Of a stretch of DNA of 64,000 nucleotides, positions 18,583 to 27,510 are shown in pieces. The stretch spans positions 682,001-746,000 of the forward strand of contig NZ_JBELNZ010000001.1 of NCBI RefSeq assembly GCF_040227235.1. Direction: 5' to 3'. Source of the DNA: Parafrigoribacterium_A soli. Lineage in GTDB: Bacteria > Actinomycetota > Actinomycetes > Actinomycetales > Microbacteriaceae. The notes under the pieces were generated by a model. It was not told the DNA's origin. It made no database searches and was given only the letters and a program-made list of their open reading frames with translations. Made by a program: the position numbers and the translations under genes. Numbering within the stretch: position 1 is the stretch's first letter; the number at the start of each line of letters is the position of its first letter.

Positions 18583-19017
18583 ATGGAGATCCTGCTGGAC
18601 CCACGCTCCGAGACCCCGCTCTACCAGCAGCTGCGGGACCGGATGATCGAGGCGATCGCGGCGGGTGACCTCGCACCCGGCGAGCAGCTGGCATCCGTTC
18701 GCCAACTCGCCGTCGCCTTCGGCATCAACGTCGCGACCGTCGGCAAGGCCTACGAACTGCTGCGCGAGGAGGGGTTCATCACGACGAGCCACAAGTCGCG
18801 GTCGGTCGTGGTTCGCGGACCCGCAAGCGGACCGCCTGCCGATGGCTTCGTCGACGGATGGGCGTCCCGGCTCACAACGCTCCTCGCGGAGGCCGTCGCG
18901 CAGGGCTTGCCGCCGTCGGACATCGCCGCGCACACCAGCCGCATCGTCGCCTCCTTCGATCAGAACCGATCCGACTCCTCCCCCGATACCGCCACGGCAA
19001 AGGACCCCACGACATGA
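18583..19017 (+). CDS. GntR/YtrA family transcriptional regulator
   Basis: A 144-aa regulator with an N-terminal winged helix (TPLYQQLRDRMIEAIAAGDL, LASVRQLAVAFGINVATVGKAYELLREEGFI) and a short C-terminal dimerisation region, so it is of the small YtrA subfamily that usually controls transporter or membrane genes. The start is ATG 18583 behind GGAGGCG. Its stop overlaps the start of the DUF1648 membrane protein (ATGA), and an interrupted palindrome lies in its promoter. The ligand is unknown. Confidence 0.9.
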   Translation: MEILLDPRSETPLYQQLRDRMIEAIAAGDLAPGEQLASVRQLAVAFGINVATVGKAYELLREEGFITTSHKSRSVVVRGPASGPPADGFVDGWASRLTTLLAEAVAQGLPPSDIAAHTSRIVASFDQNRSDSSPDTATAKDPTT

Positions 19018-20144
19018 CCTGGTTCGCGATCACCTTCTCCACGCTCATGAGCGTGCTGCTCGCGGCGCTGCTCTACGCAATGCCGTCGATCACCCGCCCC
19101 ACGCTGCCGCTCGGCGTGAGTGTTCCGCAGGCGCGCGTCGACGATCCGGTCATCTCGGCCTCGGTGCGCAGGTACCGCCGCTGGGTGCTGGCGTCGCTCG
19201 TGCTGGGCGTCGTGCTCTCGTTCGTTTTGGGCACCGTCGCGCCGACGGTCGGCACGATCGTGCCGGTGCTGTTGGTGACCGTCCTCGGCATGGGCAGCTA
19301 CACGGTGACCCGTGATTCCATCGCGCGAGCGAAGCGCGAGGGCGGATGGTACGACGACGTTCCGGTGCGCCTCGCGGCGGACGTCTCGGCGCCGCGGCAC
19401 TCGGCGCCCATCCCTTTCGGCTGGTACCTCGTCTCGGCCGTTCTTCTCGCCACTGCCGCGGGGGTCGGCGTCGCGGTCTACCCCGGGCTCCCCGACCCGC
19501 TCCCCATTCACTGGGGCCTCAACGGGGTCGCGGATGGCTACGCCGCCAAGTCGGTGTGGTCAGTGTTCGGCATCGTGCTCGTCGGGCTCGGTGTCGTCGC
19601 GCTGCTCTTCGCTCTGTCGTTCCTCGTGCGCGTCGCCCCGCCCCGCCGGCTAACGTCAGACTCACCCGAGCTGGCCGCACAGCGAGCCGAGGCACAGCAG
19701 CACCTGCTCGGTGCGCTGCTGGGTCACATCACCCTCATCGTGAGCATCGTTCTCGCCGCGCTCACGATTGTCGGCTGGCTCGCACCTGGTTCAGGAGAGT
19801 TGTTTTTGGCGGCAGGCGTGCTCTTCATCGTGCTCCTCGCCGCCGCCATCGCCACATTCTTCGTGCGATACCGTCGAGCCGTGGTGCTGCAGCCCGTCGG
19901 TCTGACCGAACCCGCGCATCCGGCGGCCGCTGCCGTAGATGCCCCGGATGATGACAGCTTCTGGAAGGCGGGCATCTTCTACGTCAACCGCAGGGATCCG
20001 GCTCTTCTGGTGCCGAAGCGCTTCGGCGTGGGCTGGACCGTCAACCTCGGACACCCGGCCGGTGCCGCGATCGGCATCGTCATCCTTCTGATCATCGTTG
20101 GCGCCGTGCTGCTCGCCATCGTTTCGCCCGGCTTGCGCCACTAG
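19014..20144 (+). CDS. DUF1648 domain membrane protein
   Basis: A 376-aa integral membrane protein with several helices (about 4-22, 57-100, then pairs around 140-220 and 240-300, and a last one near 350-370). The DUF1648 block is LPDPLPIHWGLNGVADGYAAK. The C-terminal part (FWKAGIFYVNRRDPALLVPKRFGVGWTVNLG) matches the DUF5808 motif often found with it. Family members are linked with stress or immunity regulons such as SdpI, but a function here is not shown. It is cotranscribed with the GntR gene through a 4-base overlap. Confidence 0.85.
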   Translation: MTWFAITFSTLMSVLLAALLYAMPSITRPTLPLGVSVPQARVDDPVISASVRRYRRWVLASLVLGVVLSFVLGTVAPTVGTIVPVLLVTVLGMGSYTVTRDSIARAKREGGWYDDVPVRLAADVSAPRHSAPIPFGWYLVSAVLLATAAGVGVAVYPGLPDPLPIHWGLNGVADGYAAKSVWSVFGIVLVGLGVVALLFALSFLVRVAPPRRLTSDSPELAAQRAEAQQHLLGALLGHITLIVSIVLAALTIVGWLAPGSGELFLAAGVLFIVLLAAAIATFFVRYRRAVVLQPVGLTEPAHPAAAAVDAPDDDSFWKAGIFYVNRRDPALLVPKRFGVGWTVNLGHPAGAAIGIVILLIIVGAVLLAIVSPGLRH

Positions 20145-20237
20145 GACTGTGCCCTTTGAGGTAGCCGATGAGGCTGCGCTGCGCTATGTCGGTGGTCTCC
20201 ACAACCCTGTAAAGGGGGAAGTGACGAAGGAGAAGTG

Positions 20238-21140
20238 ATGGGCAGGGAACAACGGCGCGCACTCGACGCTCGCCTCCGGGAACCCTCGCGGCCGAACGAC
20301 CCGCGCTCTGTGGAACAGATGCGGGAAGATTTCGCGCGCCTGATGAGCACGTTCCCCGTGCCGCCGGGCGTCACGCGCACCGACGTTGAACTCGGTGCTC
20401 GCCCCGCAGTGCGGGTGGAGCCGGTGGAGGCAGCACGGCCAGGCACACTCCTGTACTTCCATGGCGGCGCATTCGCGCTCGGCTCGCCGGAAACGGCGAT
20501 CGCACTGACAGCGCACCTCGTGGCACGCACGCGGGTTCGGGCGATCTCGCTCGACTACCGACTTGCCCCCGAGCATCCGTTCCCCGCAGCGATCGAAGAC
20601 TGCCTCGCTGCGTACCGCGACCTTCTCGACCGCGGCGTCGCGCCGCAGTCGATCATCTTTGCCGGCGACTCGGCGGGAGGCGGGCTCGCTGTCACGACGA
20701 CTCTGGCCGCTCGGGATGCCGGCCTGCCGGTGCCTGCCGGGATCGTCGCCTTCTCCCCCGGCCTCGACCACACTCGGTCCGGCTCATCGATGATCACGAA
20801 GGAGGGCATCGACCCCTTCTTCACCGGCGAGGCCCTGAAGCGAACGGGAGACCTCTACCTGAACGGCCAGGATCCAGCCCAACCGCTCCTCGCACCCGCG
20901 GTCCTCGCCGACCTGACAGGGTTCCCCCCGATCCTTCTGCAGGTCGGCACCAACGAACTGCTGCTCGACGACTCGGTGCGGTTGGCACAGCGCGCACGGG
21001 ATGCGGAGGTCGACGTGATCCTCGACGTCGCCGCCGACATGCCGCACGTCTTCCCCGCCTACGCGGGAATGGTTGACGAAGCCGACCAGGCGATCGATCG
21101 AGCCGCCCTCTTCATCACCCAGCGGCTCGCTTCGCGATAA
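20238..21140 (+). CDS. Alpha/beta hydrolase, hormone-sensitive-lipase type
   Basis: A 300-aa esterase/lipase of family IV. The oxyanion motif is HGGAFALGS, the nucleophile is S145 in GDSAGGG, the acid is probably the Asp in LLLDDSVRLA, and the His is in ADMPHVFPAY. No signal peptide, so it is cytoplasmic. ATG 20238 is preferred over the GTG one codon earlier because AAGGAG then has 5-nt spacing. It ends in a hairpin repeat shared with the convergent E2 gene. The substrate is unknown; short-chain esters are typical. Confidence 0.88.
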   Translation: MGREQRRALDARLREPSRPNDPRSVEQMREDFARLMSTFPVPPGVTRTDVELGARPAVRVEPVEAARPGTLLYFHGGAFALGSPETAIALTAHLVARTRVRAISLDYRLAPEHPFPAAIEDCLAAYRDLLDRGVAPQSIIFAGDSAGGGLAVTTTLAARDAGLPVPAGIVAFSPGLDHTRSGSSMITKEGIDPFFTGEALKRTGDLYLNGQDPAQPLLAPAVLADLTGFPPILLQVGTNELLLDDSVRLAQRARDAEVDVILDVAADMPHVFPAYAGMVDEADQAIDRAALFITQRLASR

Positions 21141-21144
21141 GCCA

Positions 21145-21201
21145 CGAGGTACCAGTTTCGGACGTCATCGGTGTGCCCAAGCGGCGAAAACTGGTACCTC
21201 G
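21145..21201. repeat. Intergenic hairpin repeat, copy B (variant)
   Basis: Inverted repeat with left arm CGAGGTACCAGTTTCG (21145-21160) and right arm CGAAAACTGGTACCTCG (21185-21201), one bulged base, between the convergent esterase and E2 genes. The layout CGAGRTRCCAGTT with its complement is shared with copies A and C, but G/A changes are compensated on both arms. It could also terminate both genes. Confidence 0.8.
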
Positions 21202-21207
21202 CGAGTC

Positions 21208-22506
21208 TCAGATCAGGATGGCGACCGGGTTCTCGATGAGGCCGACGAACGCCGCGAGCCACTGGGCGGCGAGCGCCCCGTCGAGCACGCGGTGATCGGC
21301 CGAGAGCGTCACGGTCATGACGGTGCCGACGACCAGTTCGTCATCCACAACGATCGGCTTCTTGCGCGCCGCACCGACCGCGAGGATGCCCGCGTGCGGC
21401 GGGTTGATGATTGCCGAGAACTCCTGCGTGCCATACATCCCGAGGTTCGAGACCGAGAAGGAACCGCCCTCGATCTCGTGCTGCTTGAGCTTTCCGGCGC
21501 GACCGCGTTCGGCCAGTTCCCGGATGCTGGAGCTGATGCTGCTGAGCGACATGCTGTCCACACCGCGCACCACCGGCGTGACGAGCCCGCCCTCGATCGA
21601 GACAGCCACCGCGATGTCGACGCTGTCGAAGCGACGGATGGCCGTGTCGGTCCAGATCGCGTTTGCCTCGGGCACCGCGCGAAACGCCGCTGCCGCCGCC
21701 TTCACCACGAAGTCGTTCACGGAGATCTTCACCGGCGCCGTCTCGTTGACCCGCTGGCGGAACTCCAGCAGGGCGTCGACTCGGCAGTCGGCCACGAGGT
21801 AGAAGTGCGGAATCGTGGTCTTGCTCTCGACCAGCCTCCTGGCGATGGCGCGACGCATGCCCGTGTGGGGAATGTCGGTGTAGCCACCGCTGTCGGGCGC
21901 CGCGGTGACGGCGGGCGCCTGAGCCGCGGGCGCGGCGGACTTGGCCGCACTCAGGGACTCGATGTCGCGCCGCACGATGCGACCGCCGGGGCCCGTGCCG
22001 GTCACGGTCGACAGATCGAGCCCTCGCTCGTTCGCAAGCCTGCGCACGAGCGGGCTCATGAAGGTGCGCGCGCCTCGGTCGGTCGGTGCGGAGGAGACGG
22101 TAGTCGAGGTGGCGGCGGGCGCCGCGGTCGCAGCAGGCGCTGCAGCCGCCACCTCGGGTTCTGGGGCGCCGGTTTCCGGCGCCGTTTCCGGCTCGGGAGC
22201 GGCGGGGGTGGCGCTCGGTTCTAGAACCTGCGCCGGGGCCGCTGGTGCGGCATCCTCTGCGGACTCGCCCTCGGCACCGACGACCGCGATCGGGTCACCG
22301 ACCTTCACCGAGGTGCCCTCCTCGACGAGGAGCTTGAGCACGGTGCCCTCGGTCTCGGAGGCGTATTCGACGTTCGCCTTCTCGGTCTCGACCTCCGCGA
22401 GCGGCGTGCCCACGCTGAGCGCCTGGCCCGGCGTGACCAGCCAGGTCTGGATCGCTGCCTCTTCGCTGCCCGCGAGAACCTCGGGCATGCGGATGATGGT
22501 GGCCAT
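21208..22506 (-). CDS. 2-oxoacid dehydrogenase E2 (dihydrolipoamide acyltransferase)
   Basis: The 432-aa E2 core of a 2-oxoacid dehydrogenase complex. One lipoyl domain has the attachment Lys K43 in VETEKANVEYAS. An Ala/Pro-rich linker follows, then a peripheral-subunit-binding domain (SPLVRRLANERGLDL, GTGPGGRIVRRDI), a second linker and the catalytic domain with SADHRVLDG (His405, Asp409). Its start overlaps the E1 stop by one base (TGATG). No E3 gene is in the window. One lipoyl domain and the E1 fusion fit an acetoin- or branched-chain-type complex more than the AceE-type pyruvate complex; the substrate is undecided. Confidence 0.92.
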   Translation of the reverse strand: MATIIRMPEVLAGSEEAAIQTWLVTPGQALSVGTPLAEVETEKANVEYASETEGTVLKLLVEEGTSVKVGDPIAVVGAEGESAEDAAPAAPAQVLEPSATPAAPEPETAPETGAPEPEVAAAAPAATAAPAATSTTVSSAPTDRGARTFMSPLVRRLANERGLDLSTVTGTGPGGRIVRRDIESLSAAKSAAPAAQAPAVTAAPDSGGYTDIPHTGMRRAIARRLVESKTTIPHFYLVADCRVDALLEFRQRVNETAPVKISVNDFVVKAAAAAFRAVPEANAIWTDTAIRRFDSVDIAVAVSIEGGLVTPVVRGVDSMSLSSISSSIRELAERGRAGKLKQHEIEGGSFSVSNLGMYGTQEFSAIINPPHAGILAVGAARKKPIVVDDELVVGTVMTVTLSADHRVLDGALAAQWLAAFVGLIENPVAILI

Positions 22507-24695
22507 CAGCGACCGCCCATGCCCTTGCGCATGCGCTCGAGGCCCGCGACGACCTCTTCCGTGCGGGCGATCGCCGCTCGCTCGAGCACCTTGGAGATCG
22601 ACGGCGAAGCCTCGCCGCCGGTGACCCTGTCGACCGGCTGGTCGAGCCAGTCGAAGTAGCGCCGCTGGATCTCGTCGGCCAGCCAGGCACCATAGGAGGT
22701 TCCCCTGGCGCCCTGCTCGACGATGAGCACCGCGTTGGTCTTGCGGATGCTCTCGCCGATGGTGTCCCAGTCGATGGATGCCCGGTCGAGCCAGCGCAGG
22801 TCGATCAGGTCCGCGTCGATGCCGGTCTGCTCGATCGCCTCGAGCGAATGGCCGACCATGGACAGGTAGCTGATCACCGTGACGTCGGAACCGGTGCGGC
22901 GGAGCGCAGCCTTGCCCGGCGGCAGGATGTAGTCGAGGTCACCCTCGGGCACGCGATCCGCCGTGCCGTAGAGGTCGACGTGCTCGATGACGAGCACCGG
23001 ATCTTCGAGGGCGAGGGCTGCGTTCATGAGACCGACGTAGTCGGCCGCGGATGACGGGGCGACGATGCGCCAGCCGGGCGCCGTCGCGAAGATGCCGGCC
23101 GGGTCCATGAGGTGCTGCGAACCGTAGCCTGAGCCCATCGCGACCTTCGTGCGCAGCACCAGCGGAACCGGGTTGTCTCCGCCGAACATGTGGCGCGCCT
23201 TGCCGACCTGGTTGAACACCTGGTCCGCCGCAACCCACATAAAGTCCGGGTACATGAACTCCACGACCGGGTGGAAGCGCCCATCGAGGGCGAGCCCGCC
23301 GGCAAGACCGGTGAACGCGTTTTCGCTGATCGGCGTTCCGATCACGCGGTCGGGGCCGTACTTCTTGGCGAGTCCCTTGGTGGCGCCGTTGGTGCCACCG
23401 TTCAGGCGGTGCACGTCCTCGCCGAGAACGACGATGCGCTCGTCCTGCTCCATGCGGCGGTCCATGACGCCAGCCACCGCATCCACGAACTTCACGTCGC
23501 GCCAGCCGCCCTTGTGGTCGAGCGGGTCCGCGACGGTGAGCGACTCGAGCTCGCTGGCGTCGCCGCGCACACCGACGTTCACGAAGCCCGGGTCCGGCCA
23601 CAGGTTCGGGCGGATGCGGCGCTTGCCTTCAGACTCCGGGTCGGCTTCAAGCAGCTCGGCCACGGCCGCACGCATGGCGGACTGGGCCTGCTCGCGCACC
23701 GCGGCAACTCCGGCCTCGTCGATCAGGCGAAGCTTGATCATTTCCCTGGCGACGCGGTCGAGCGGGTCGCGGGCGCGCCACGCGGCCTCTTCTTCCTTGT
23801 CGCGGTAGCCGAAGGCGCTGCCCGGGTACGGTCCGTTCTGGTGGAAGAACCGGTAGACCTCGGCCTCAACGATGGCGGGGCCCTCGCCGGCGCGCATCCG
23901 CCCTTCGGCCTGCTGCGTCGCGAGGTAGACGGCGAGCGGATCCATGCCATCGACGCGCCAGGAGGGAATGCCGAAGCCCTGGCCGCGCACCGAGAAGCGG
24001 GTGTCTGCGGTGATCTCGTCGGAGCGAGTGGAGACGGCGTAGAGGTTGTTCTCGATGAAGAACATCACCGGGAGCCTCCACGCGGCCGACAGGTTCATCG
24101 ACTCCAGGACGGAGCCGATCTGGCTCGCGCCGTCGCCGAAGTAGTTGATGGTGACGTTGTCTGTGCCCGAGTGCTTCTGCGCGAAGGCGTTGCCGGTGGC
24201 GCCCGGCGCACCGCCGCCCACGATCGCGTTGGTGCCGAGCGCGCCCGCCTCGAACCACTGAAGGTGCATGGAACCGCCTCGACCACGGCAGTAGCCCTGC
24301 GCGAGGCCGAGAATCTCGGCCAGGGTGCGTTGCAGCACGGTCTGGATCTCGGGTGAGACGAGATTCGCGGGGTCGATGACCCCGCCCGAGACGTGCGTGA
24401 GGGCCTTGGCGAGGAACTGGTGGTGACCGCGATGCGAGCCGTTCACGGCATCCTGCGAACTGAGGCCCACGATCGAACCGACCGCGCCGCCCTCCTGCCC
24501 AATGCTGGAGTGGGCCGGGCCGTGCACGAGGCTCTCGCCCGCGAGCTCGAGCACAGTCTCTTCAAAGGCGCGGATGAGGTGCAGCTCCGCGAGCATCGTG
24601 CCGAGGAGAGCGGGGTCGGCCGCCTTCCAGTCCGCGGGGGTGGTCGACAGTTCGACCCAGTTCACGCCTGTGGTCAGTTTCGTCACTTTGGGCAT
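22506..24695 (-). CDS. 2-oxoacid dehydrogenase E1, fused alpha and beta subunits
   Basis: A 729-aa thiamine-diphosphate enzyme. The N-terminal half is E1 alpha (HLIRAFEETVLELA, HRGHHQFLAKAL, GRGGSMHLQWF, and the ThDP motif GDGASQIG through ENN). The C-terminal half from about residue 385 is E1 beta (VLGEDVHRLNGG, ENAFTGLAGGLALDG, VEFMYPDF). The two are normally separate proteins in this family, so this is a fusion like that of tungsten-free acetoin/branched-chain types. Start ATG 24695 follows AAGGAG; an ATG 24 bases upstream is rejected. It is divergent from the VOC-GntR operon, and two GntR-type boxes lie between them. Confidence 0.9.
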   Translation of the reverse strand: MPKVTKLTTGVNWVELSTTPADWKAADPALLGTMLAELHLIRAFEETVLELAGESLVHGPAHSSIGQEGGAVGSIVGLSSQDAVNGSHRGHHQFLAKALTHVSGGVIDPANLVSPEIQTVLQRTLAEILGLAQGYCRGRGGSMHLQWFEAGALGTNAIVGGGAPGATGNAFAQKHSGTDNVTINYFGDGASQIGSVLESMNLSAAWRLPVMFFIENNLYAVSTRSDEITADTRFSVRGQGFGIPSWRVDGMDPLAVYLATQQAEGRMRAGEGPAIVEAEVYRFFHQNGPYPGSAFGYRDKEEEAAWRARDPLDRVAREMIKLRLIDEAGVAAVREQAQSAMRAAVAELLEADPESEGKRRIRPNLWPDPGFVNVGVRGDASELESLTVADPLDHKGGWRDVKFVDAVAGVMDRRMEQDERIVVLGEDVHRLNGGTNGATKGLAKKYGPDRVIGTPISENAFTGLAGGLALDGRFHPVVEFMYPDFMWVAADQVFNQVGKARHMFGGDNPVPLVLRTKVAMGSGYGSQHLMDPAGIFATAPGWRIVAPSSAADYVGLMNAALALEDPVLVIEHVDLYGTADRVPEGDLDYILPPGKAALRRTGSDVTVISYLSMVGHSLEAIEQTGIDADLIDLRWLDRASIDWDTIGESIRKTNAVLIVEQGARGTSYGAWLADEIQRRYFDWLDQPVDRVTGGEASPSISKVLERAAIARTEEVVAGLERMRKGMGGR

Positions 24696-24732
24696 CGTTG
24701 CTCTCCTTGGCTTGAGCACAGACTAGTCGCCG

Positions 24733-24807
24733 ATTGGATACAATTTCAAGCCATACGGCTCACTTTTATCGCCACACGGCGAAACTATCCGCCATACTGT
24801 ATACAAT
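24733..24807. promoter_or_regulatory. Pair of candidate GntR (FadR-type) operators
   Basis: ATTGGATACAAT (24733-24744) and ACTGTATACAAT (24796-24807) are two near-palindromic boxes with a shared ATACAAT core, 52 bases apart. The first lies just before the E1 start, the second just before the VOC gene. FadR-subfamily regulators bind TTGTATACAA-like sites, and one is encoded in the adjacent operon. Confidence 0.6.
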
Positions 24808-24832
24808 TGCGGTAGCACAAGGAGGTGGCACC

Positions 24833-25360
24833 ATGTCAGGAATTCCCGGGCTCAGAGGCGTCGACCATCTGGGCGTCACGGTTCCAGATCTCGACGAAGC
24901 CGAACGATTCTTCATCGACGTGCTCGGCGCGGTGCCGGTCTACACGCTCGGTTCCAAGCAGGCAGACGACGACTGGATGCAGCAGCAGCTGGGCGTCCAC
25001 CCCCGCACCGTGATCAGCGAGATCCGCTTCTTTCGCCTCGGCAACGGCATGAACTTCGAGCTCTTCGACTACCAGGCCGCCGACGGACAGGCGCCGCAGC
25101 CGAAGAACAGCGACATCGGCGGCCACCACGTCGCCCTCTACGTCGACGACCTGGATGCCGCGGCCGAGCACCTGCGCAGCCACGGTGTCGAGATCATGGG
25201 CGAGCCGGTCGCGAGCAAGCAGGCCGCAGAGGGGCAGCGCTGGCTCTACTTCCGCAGCCCATGGGGCATGCAGTTCGAGCTCGTGAGCTACCCGAACGGC
25301 AAGGCATACGAGCAGGATGCTGCGGTTAAACTGTGGCATCCGGCACGACCCGCGGAATGA
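24833..25360 (+). CDS. VOC (glyoxalase/bleomycin resistance) family protein
   Basis: A 175-aa metalloenzyme-type protein with two beta-alpha-beta-beta-beta modules. The first opens GVDHLGVTVPDLDEAERFF and carries FELFDYQ; the second is GGHHVALYVDDLDAAAEHL and WGMQFELVSYP. The metal-ligand His and Glu positions are filled. VOC proteins include lyases, epimerases and dioxygenases; substrate unknown. AAGGAGGTGGCACC before ATG 24833 is a near-ideal ribosome site. It leads the VOC-GntR-ALDH operon. Confidence 0.87.
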   Translation: MSGIPGLRGVDHLGVTVPDLDEAERFFIDVLGAVPVYTLGSKQADDDWMQQQLGVHPRTVISEIRFFRLGNGMNFELFDYQAADGQAPQPKNSDIGGHHVALYVDDLDAAAEHLRSHGVEIMGEPVASKQAAEGQRWLYFRSPWGMQFELVSYPNGKAYEQDAAVKLWHPARPAE

Positions 25361-25388
25361 GCGAGTTGCACCACACGAAGGAGCGGGC

Positions 25389-26072
25389 ATGACAGAGACC
25401 ACGGTGTCGCTGTCGACGGCCACCCACGGCAACGCGAGTGCGCGCATCGCAGACCTGCTGCGCACCGCGATTCTGCACGGCGACTACGTTCCCGGCGCGC
25501 GCATCCGGCAAGAGGATGTCGCCCAGCGCTTCGGCGCGAGCCGTGTGCCCGTACGCGAGGCCTTTCGCACCCTCGAGGCCGACGGACTCGTCACCCTCAT
25601 CGCCAACACCGGCGCCTGGGTCTCCCGCCTCAGCCTCGCCGAGTGCGACGAGGTCTACCAGACCAGGGAACGCGTCGAACCGCTGCTGCTGCGCTACGCG
25701 CTGCCCGGCATCGATGAGGCCCACATGGATCGCCTCGACGAACTCGCCAGCGAGATGGAACGCACGAACGACGTGGGCGAGTTCCTGCGCCTCGACCGCG
25801 AGTTCCACCTCGGTTCCTACGAGCCGGTCCAGACGACCGTGCTCGGCGACCTGGTGCGGCGCCTCTGGAACACCACCCAGCACTACCGTCGCGCCTTCAC
25901 GCTGCTGCTCGACGAGCCGGCGACGCGCCTCGTGCACGACGAGCACCACATGCTTGCCTTCGCCATCCGCGACGGTGATGCGGATGGTGCAGAGCACATT
26001 CTTGCCGCGCACATCCGGCGCACCCGCCTCGGGTTGCTGCGGCATCCGGAAGTCTTCGAAACCGAGAGCTAA
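25389..26072 (+). CDS. GntR family regulator (FadR/FCD type)
   Basis: A 227-aa repressor-type regulator. The winged helix is at residues 13-75 (ARIADLLRTAILHGDYVPGARIRQEDVAQRF, SRVPVREAFRTLEADGL), followed by an all-helical FCD ligand domain with metal-type residues (Asp in LDREFHLGSY, His in DEHHMLAFAI, and AAHIRRTR). The ligand is probably a carboxylic acid, as is usual for FCD. It sits between the VOC and aldehyde-dehydrogenase genes and is the best candidate for binding the two ATACAAT boxes, thus controlling both divergent operons. Confidence 0.9.
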   Translation: MTETTVSLSTATHGNASARIADLLRTAILHGDYVPGARIRQEDVAQRFGASRVPVREAFRTLEADGLVTLIANTGAWVSRLSLAECDEVYQTRERVEPLLLRYALPGIDEAHMDRLDELASEMERTNDVGEFLRLDREFHLGSYEPVQTTVLGDLVRRLWNTTQHYRRAFTLLLDEPATRLVHDEHHMLAFAIRDGDADGAEHILAAHIRRTRLGLLRHPEVFETES

Positions 26073-26086
26073 CGAAAGGCACCACC

Positions 26087-27463
26087 ATGGCAATCGCCAC
26101 TATCAACCCAACGACGGGTGAGACCGAGCAGACCTTCGAGCCGCACGACGCCGCAGAAATCGAGCGCCGCATCGCGCTCGCGGATGCCGCTACCAGGGCC
26201 ATGCGCGCCACCACCTTCGCCGAGCGCGCGGTCTGGATGAACGCCGCGGCGGACATCCTGGAGTCCGAGGCCGACGAGATCGCCCGGATCATGACCATCG
26301 AGATGGGCAAGCCGCTCGCCCAGGCGAAGGCCGAGGCGCTCAAGTGCGTCAAGGGCATGCGCTTCTACGCCAAGCACGCCGAGGAGTTCCTGGCCGAGGA
26401 GAAGCTCGCCGATCCCTCGAGCGTGAACGCCTCGAGCGCGTGGACCCGCTACGAGCCCCTCGGCGCGGTGCTCGCGGTCATGCCGTGGAACTACCCGCTC
26501 TGGCAGGTCGTGCGCTTCGCGGCCCCCGCGCTCATGGCGGGCAACTCGGGGCTGCTCAAGCACGCCTCGAACGTGCCGCAGTCGGCGCTGTACCTCGACA
26601 CCCTGTTCGAGCGCGGCGGATTCCCCGAGGGAGCCTTCGCCACGCTCCTCATCGGTTCGAAGGAAGTCGCCGCCGTGCTGCACGACAGCCGCGTCAAGGC
26701 CGTGACCCTGACGGGCTCGGAGCCCGCGGGCCGCGAGGTCGCGTCGACCGCGGCCGGCCAGATCAAGAAGGCCGTGCTCGAACTCGGCGGCTCAGACCCG
26801 TTCATCGTGATGCCGAGCGCAGACCTCGAGAAGGCCGTGGACACCGCGGTCACCGCGCGCGTGCAGAACAACGGCCAGTCCTGCATCGCGGGCAAGCGTT
26901 TCATCGTGCACGCCGACATCTACGACCGCTTCGCCGCGCTCTTCGCCGAGAAGCTCTCCTCGCTCGTCGTCGGTGACCCGCTGGATGCCACCACGCAGGT
27001 GGGGCCGCTGGCAACCGAAGCGGGCCGCGACGAACTCGCGGAGCTCGTGGACGACGCTGTCGCACATGGCGCCACCGTGCTCACCGGCGGTCACACCCCG
27101 AATCGTCCGGGCTGGTTCTACGAGCCGACCCTCATCGCCGACCTGCACGGTGAGATGCGCCTCGTGCTCGAGGAGGCCTTCGGACCGGTCGCGTCGCTGT
27201 ATCGCGTCGAGAGCCGCGAGCAGGCCGTGGAGATCGCCAACCAGACGACCTTCGGTCTCAGCTCCGCAGCCTGGACTACCGACCCAGACGACGAGGAGTA
27301 CTTCGTCAACGCCCTCGACGCCGGTGCCGTCTTCATCAACGGCATGACCATCTCCTACCCCGAGCTGCCGTTCGGCGGCATCAAGCACTCGGGCTACGGC
27401 CGCGAGCTGGCGGCCGCAGGCATCCGCGAGTTCTGCAACCTCAAGACGGTCTGGAAGGGCTGA
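26087..27463 (+). CDS. NAD(P)-dependent aldehyde dehydrogenase, succinate-semialdehyde type
   Basis: A 458-aa ALDH oxidising an aldehyde to its acid. The catalytic Cys is C266 in NNGQSCIAGKRF, the general base E232 in LELGGSDPF, cofactor contacts are MPWNYPLWQ and LTGSEPAGR, and GGIKHSGYGRE is near the end. The sequence resembles the GabD/Sad group (succinate-semialdehyde dehydrogenases), but the substrate may differ in this cluster. AACGAAAGGCACC precedes ATG 26087, 14 bases after the GntR stop. Confidence 0.9.
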   Translation: MAIATINPTTGETEQTFEPHDAAEIERRIALADAATRAMRATTFAERAVWMNAAADILESEADEIARIMTIEMGKPLAQAKAEALKCVKGMRFYAKHAEEFLAEEKLADPSSVNASSAWTRYEPLGAVLAVMPWNYPLWQVVRFAAPALMAGNSGLLKHASNVPQSALYLDTLFERGGFPEGAFATLLIGSKEVAAVLHDSRVKAVTLTGSEPAGREVASTAAGQIKKAVLELGGSDPFIVMPSADLEKAVDTAVTARVQNNGQSCIAGKRFIVHADIYDRFAALFAEKLSSLVVGDPLDATTQVGPLATEAGRDELAELVDDAVAHGATVLTGGHTPNRPGWFYEPTLIADLHGEMRLVLEEAFGPVASLYRVESREQAVEIANQTTFGLSSAAWTTDPDDEEYFVNALDAGAVFINGMTISYPELPFGGIKHSGYGRELAAAGIREFCNLKTVWKG

Positions 27464-27470
27464 TCGCCTC

Positions 27471-27510
27471 GAGGTGACGCGCTTCAGAGCAGGTCGCGGC
27501 GCGTCACCTC
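27471..27510. terminator. Hairpin overlapping the 3' end of the convergent gene
   Basis: Perfect 12-bp arms GAGGTGACGCGC (27471-27482) and GCGCGTCACCTC (27499-27510), extendable by a bulge to ATCGCC/GGCGAT. The right arm lies inside the last codons of the HIBADH-like gene, so the coding end doubles as a transcription stop for both convergent genes. Confidence 0.6.
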
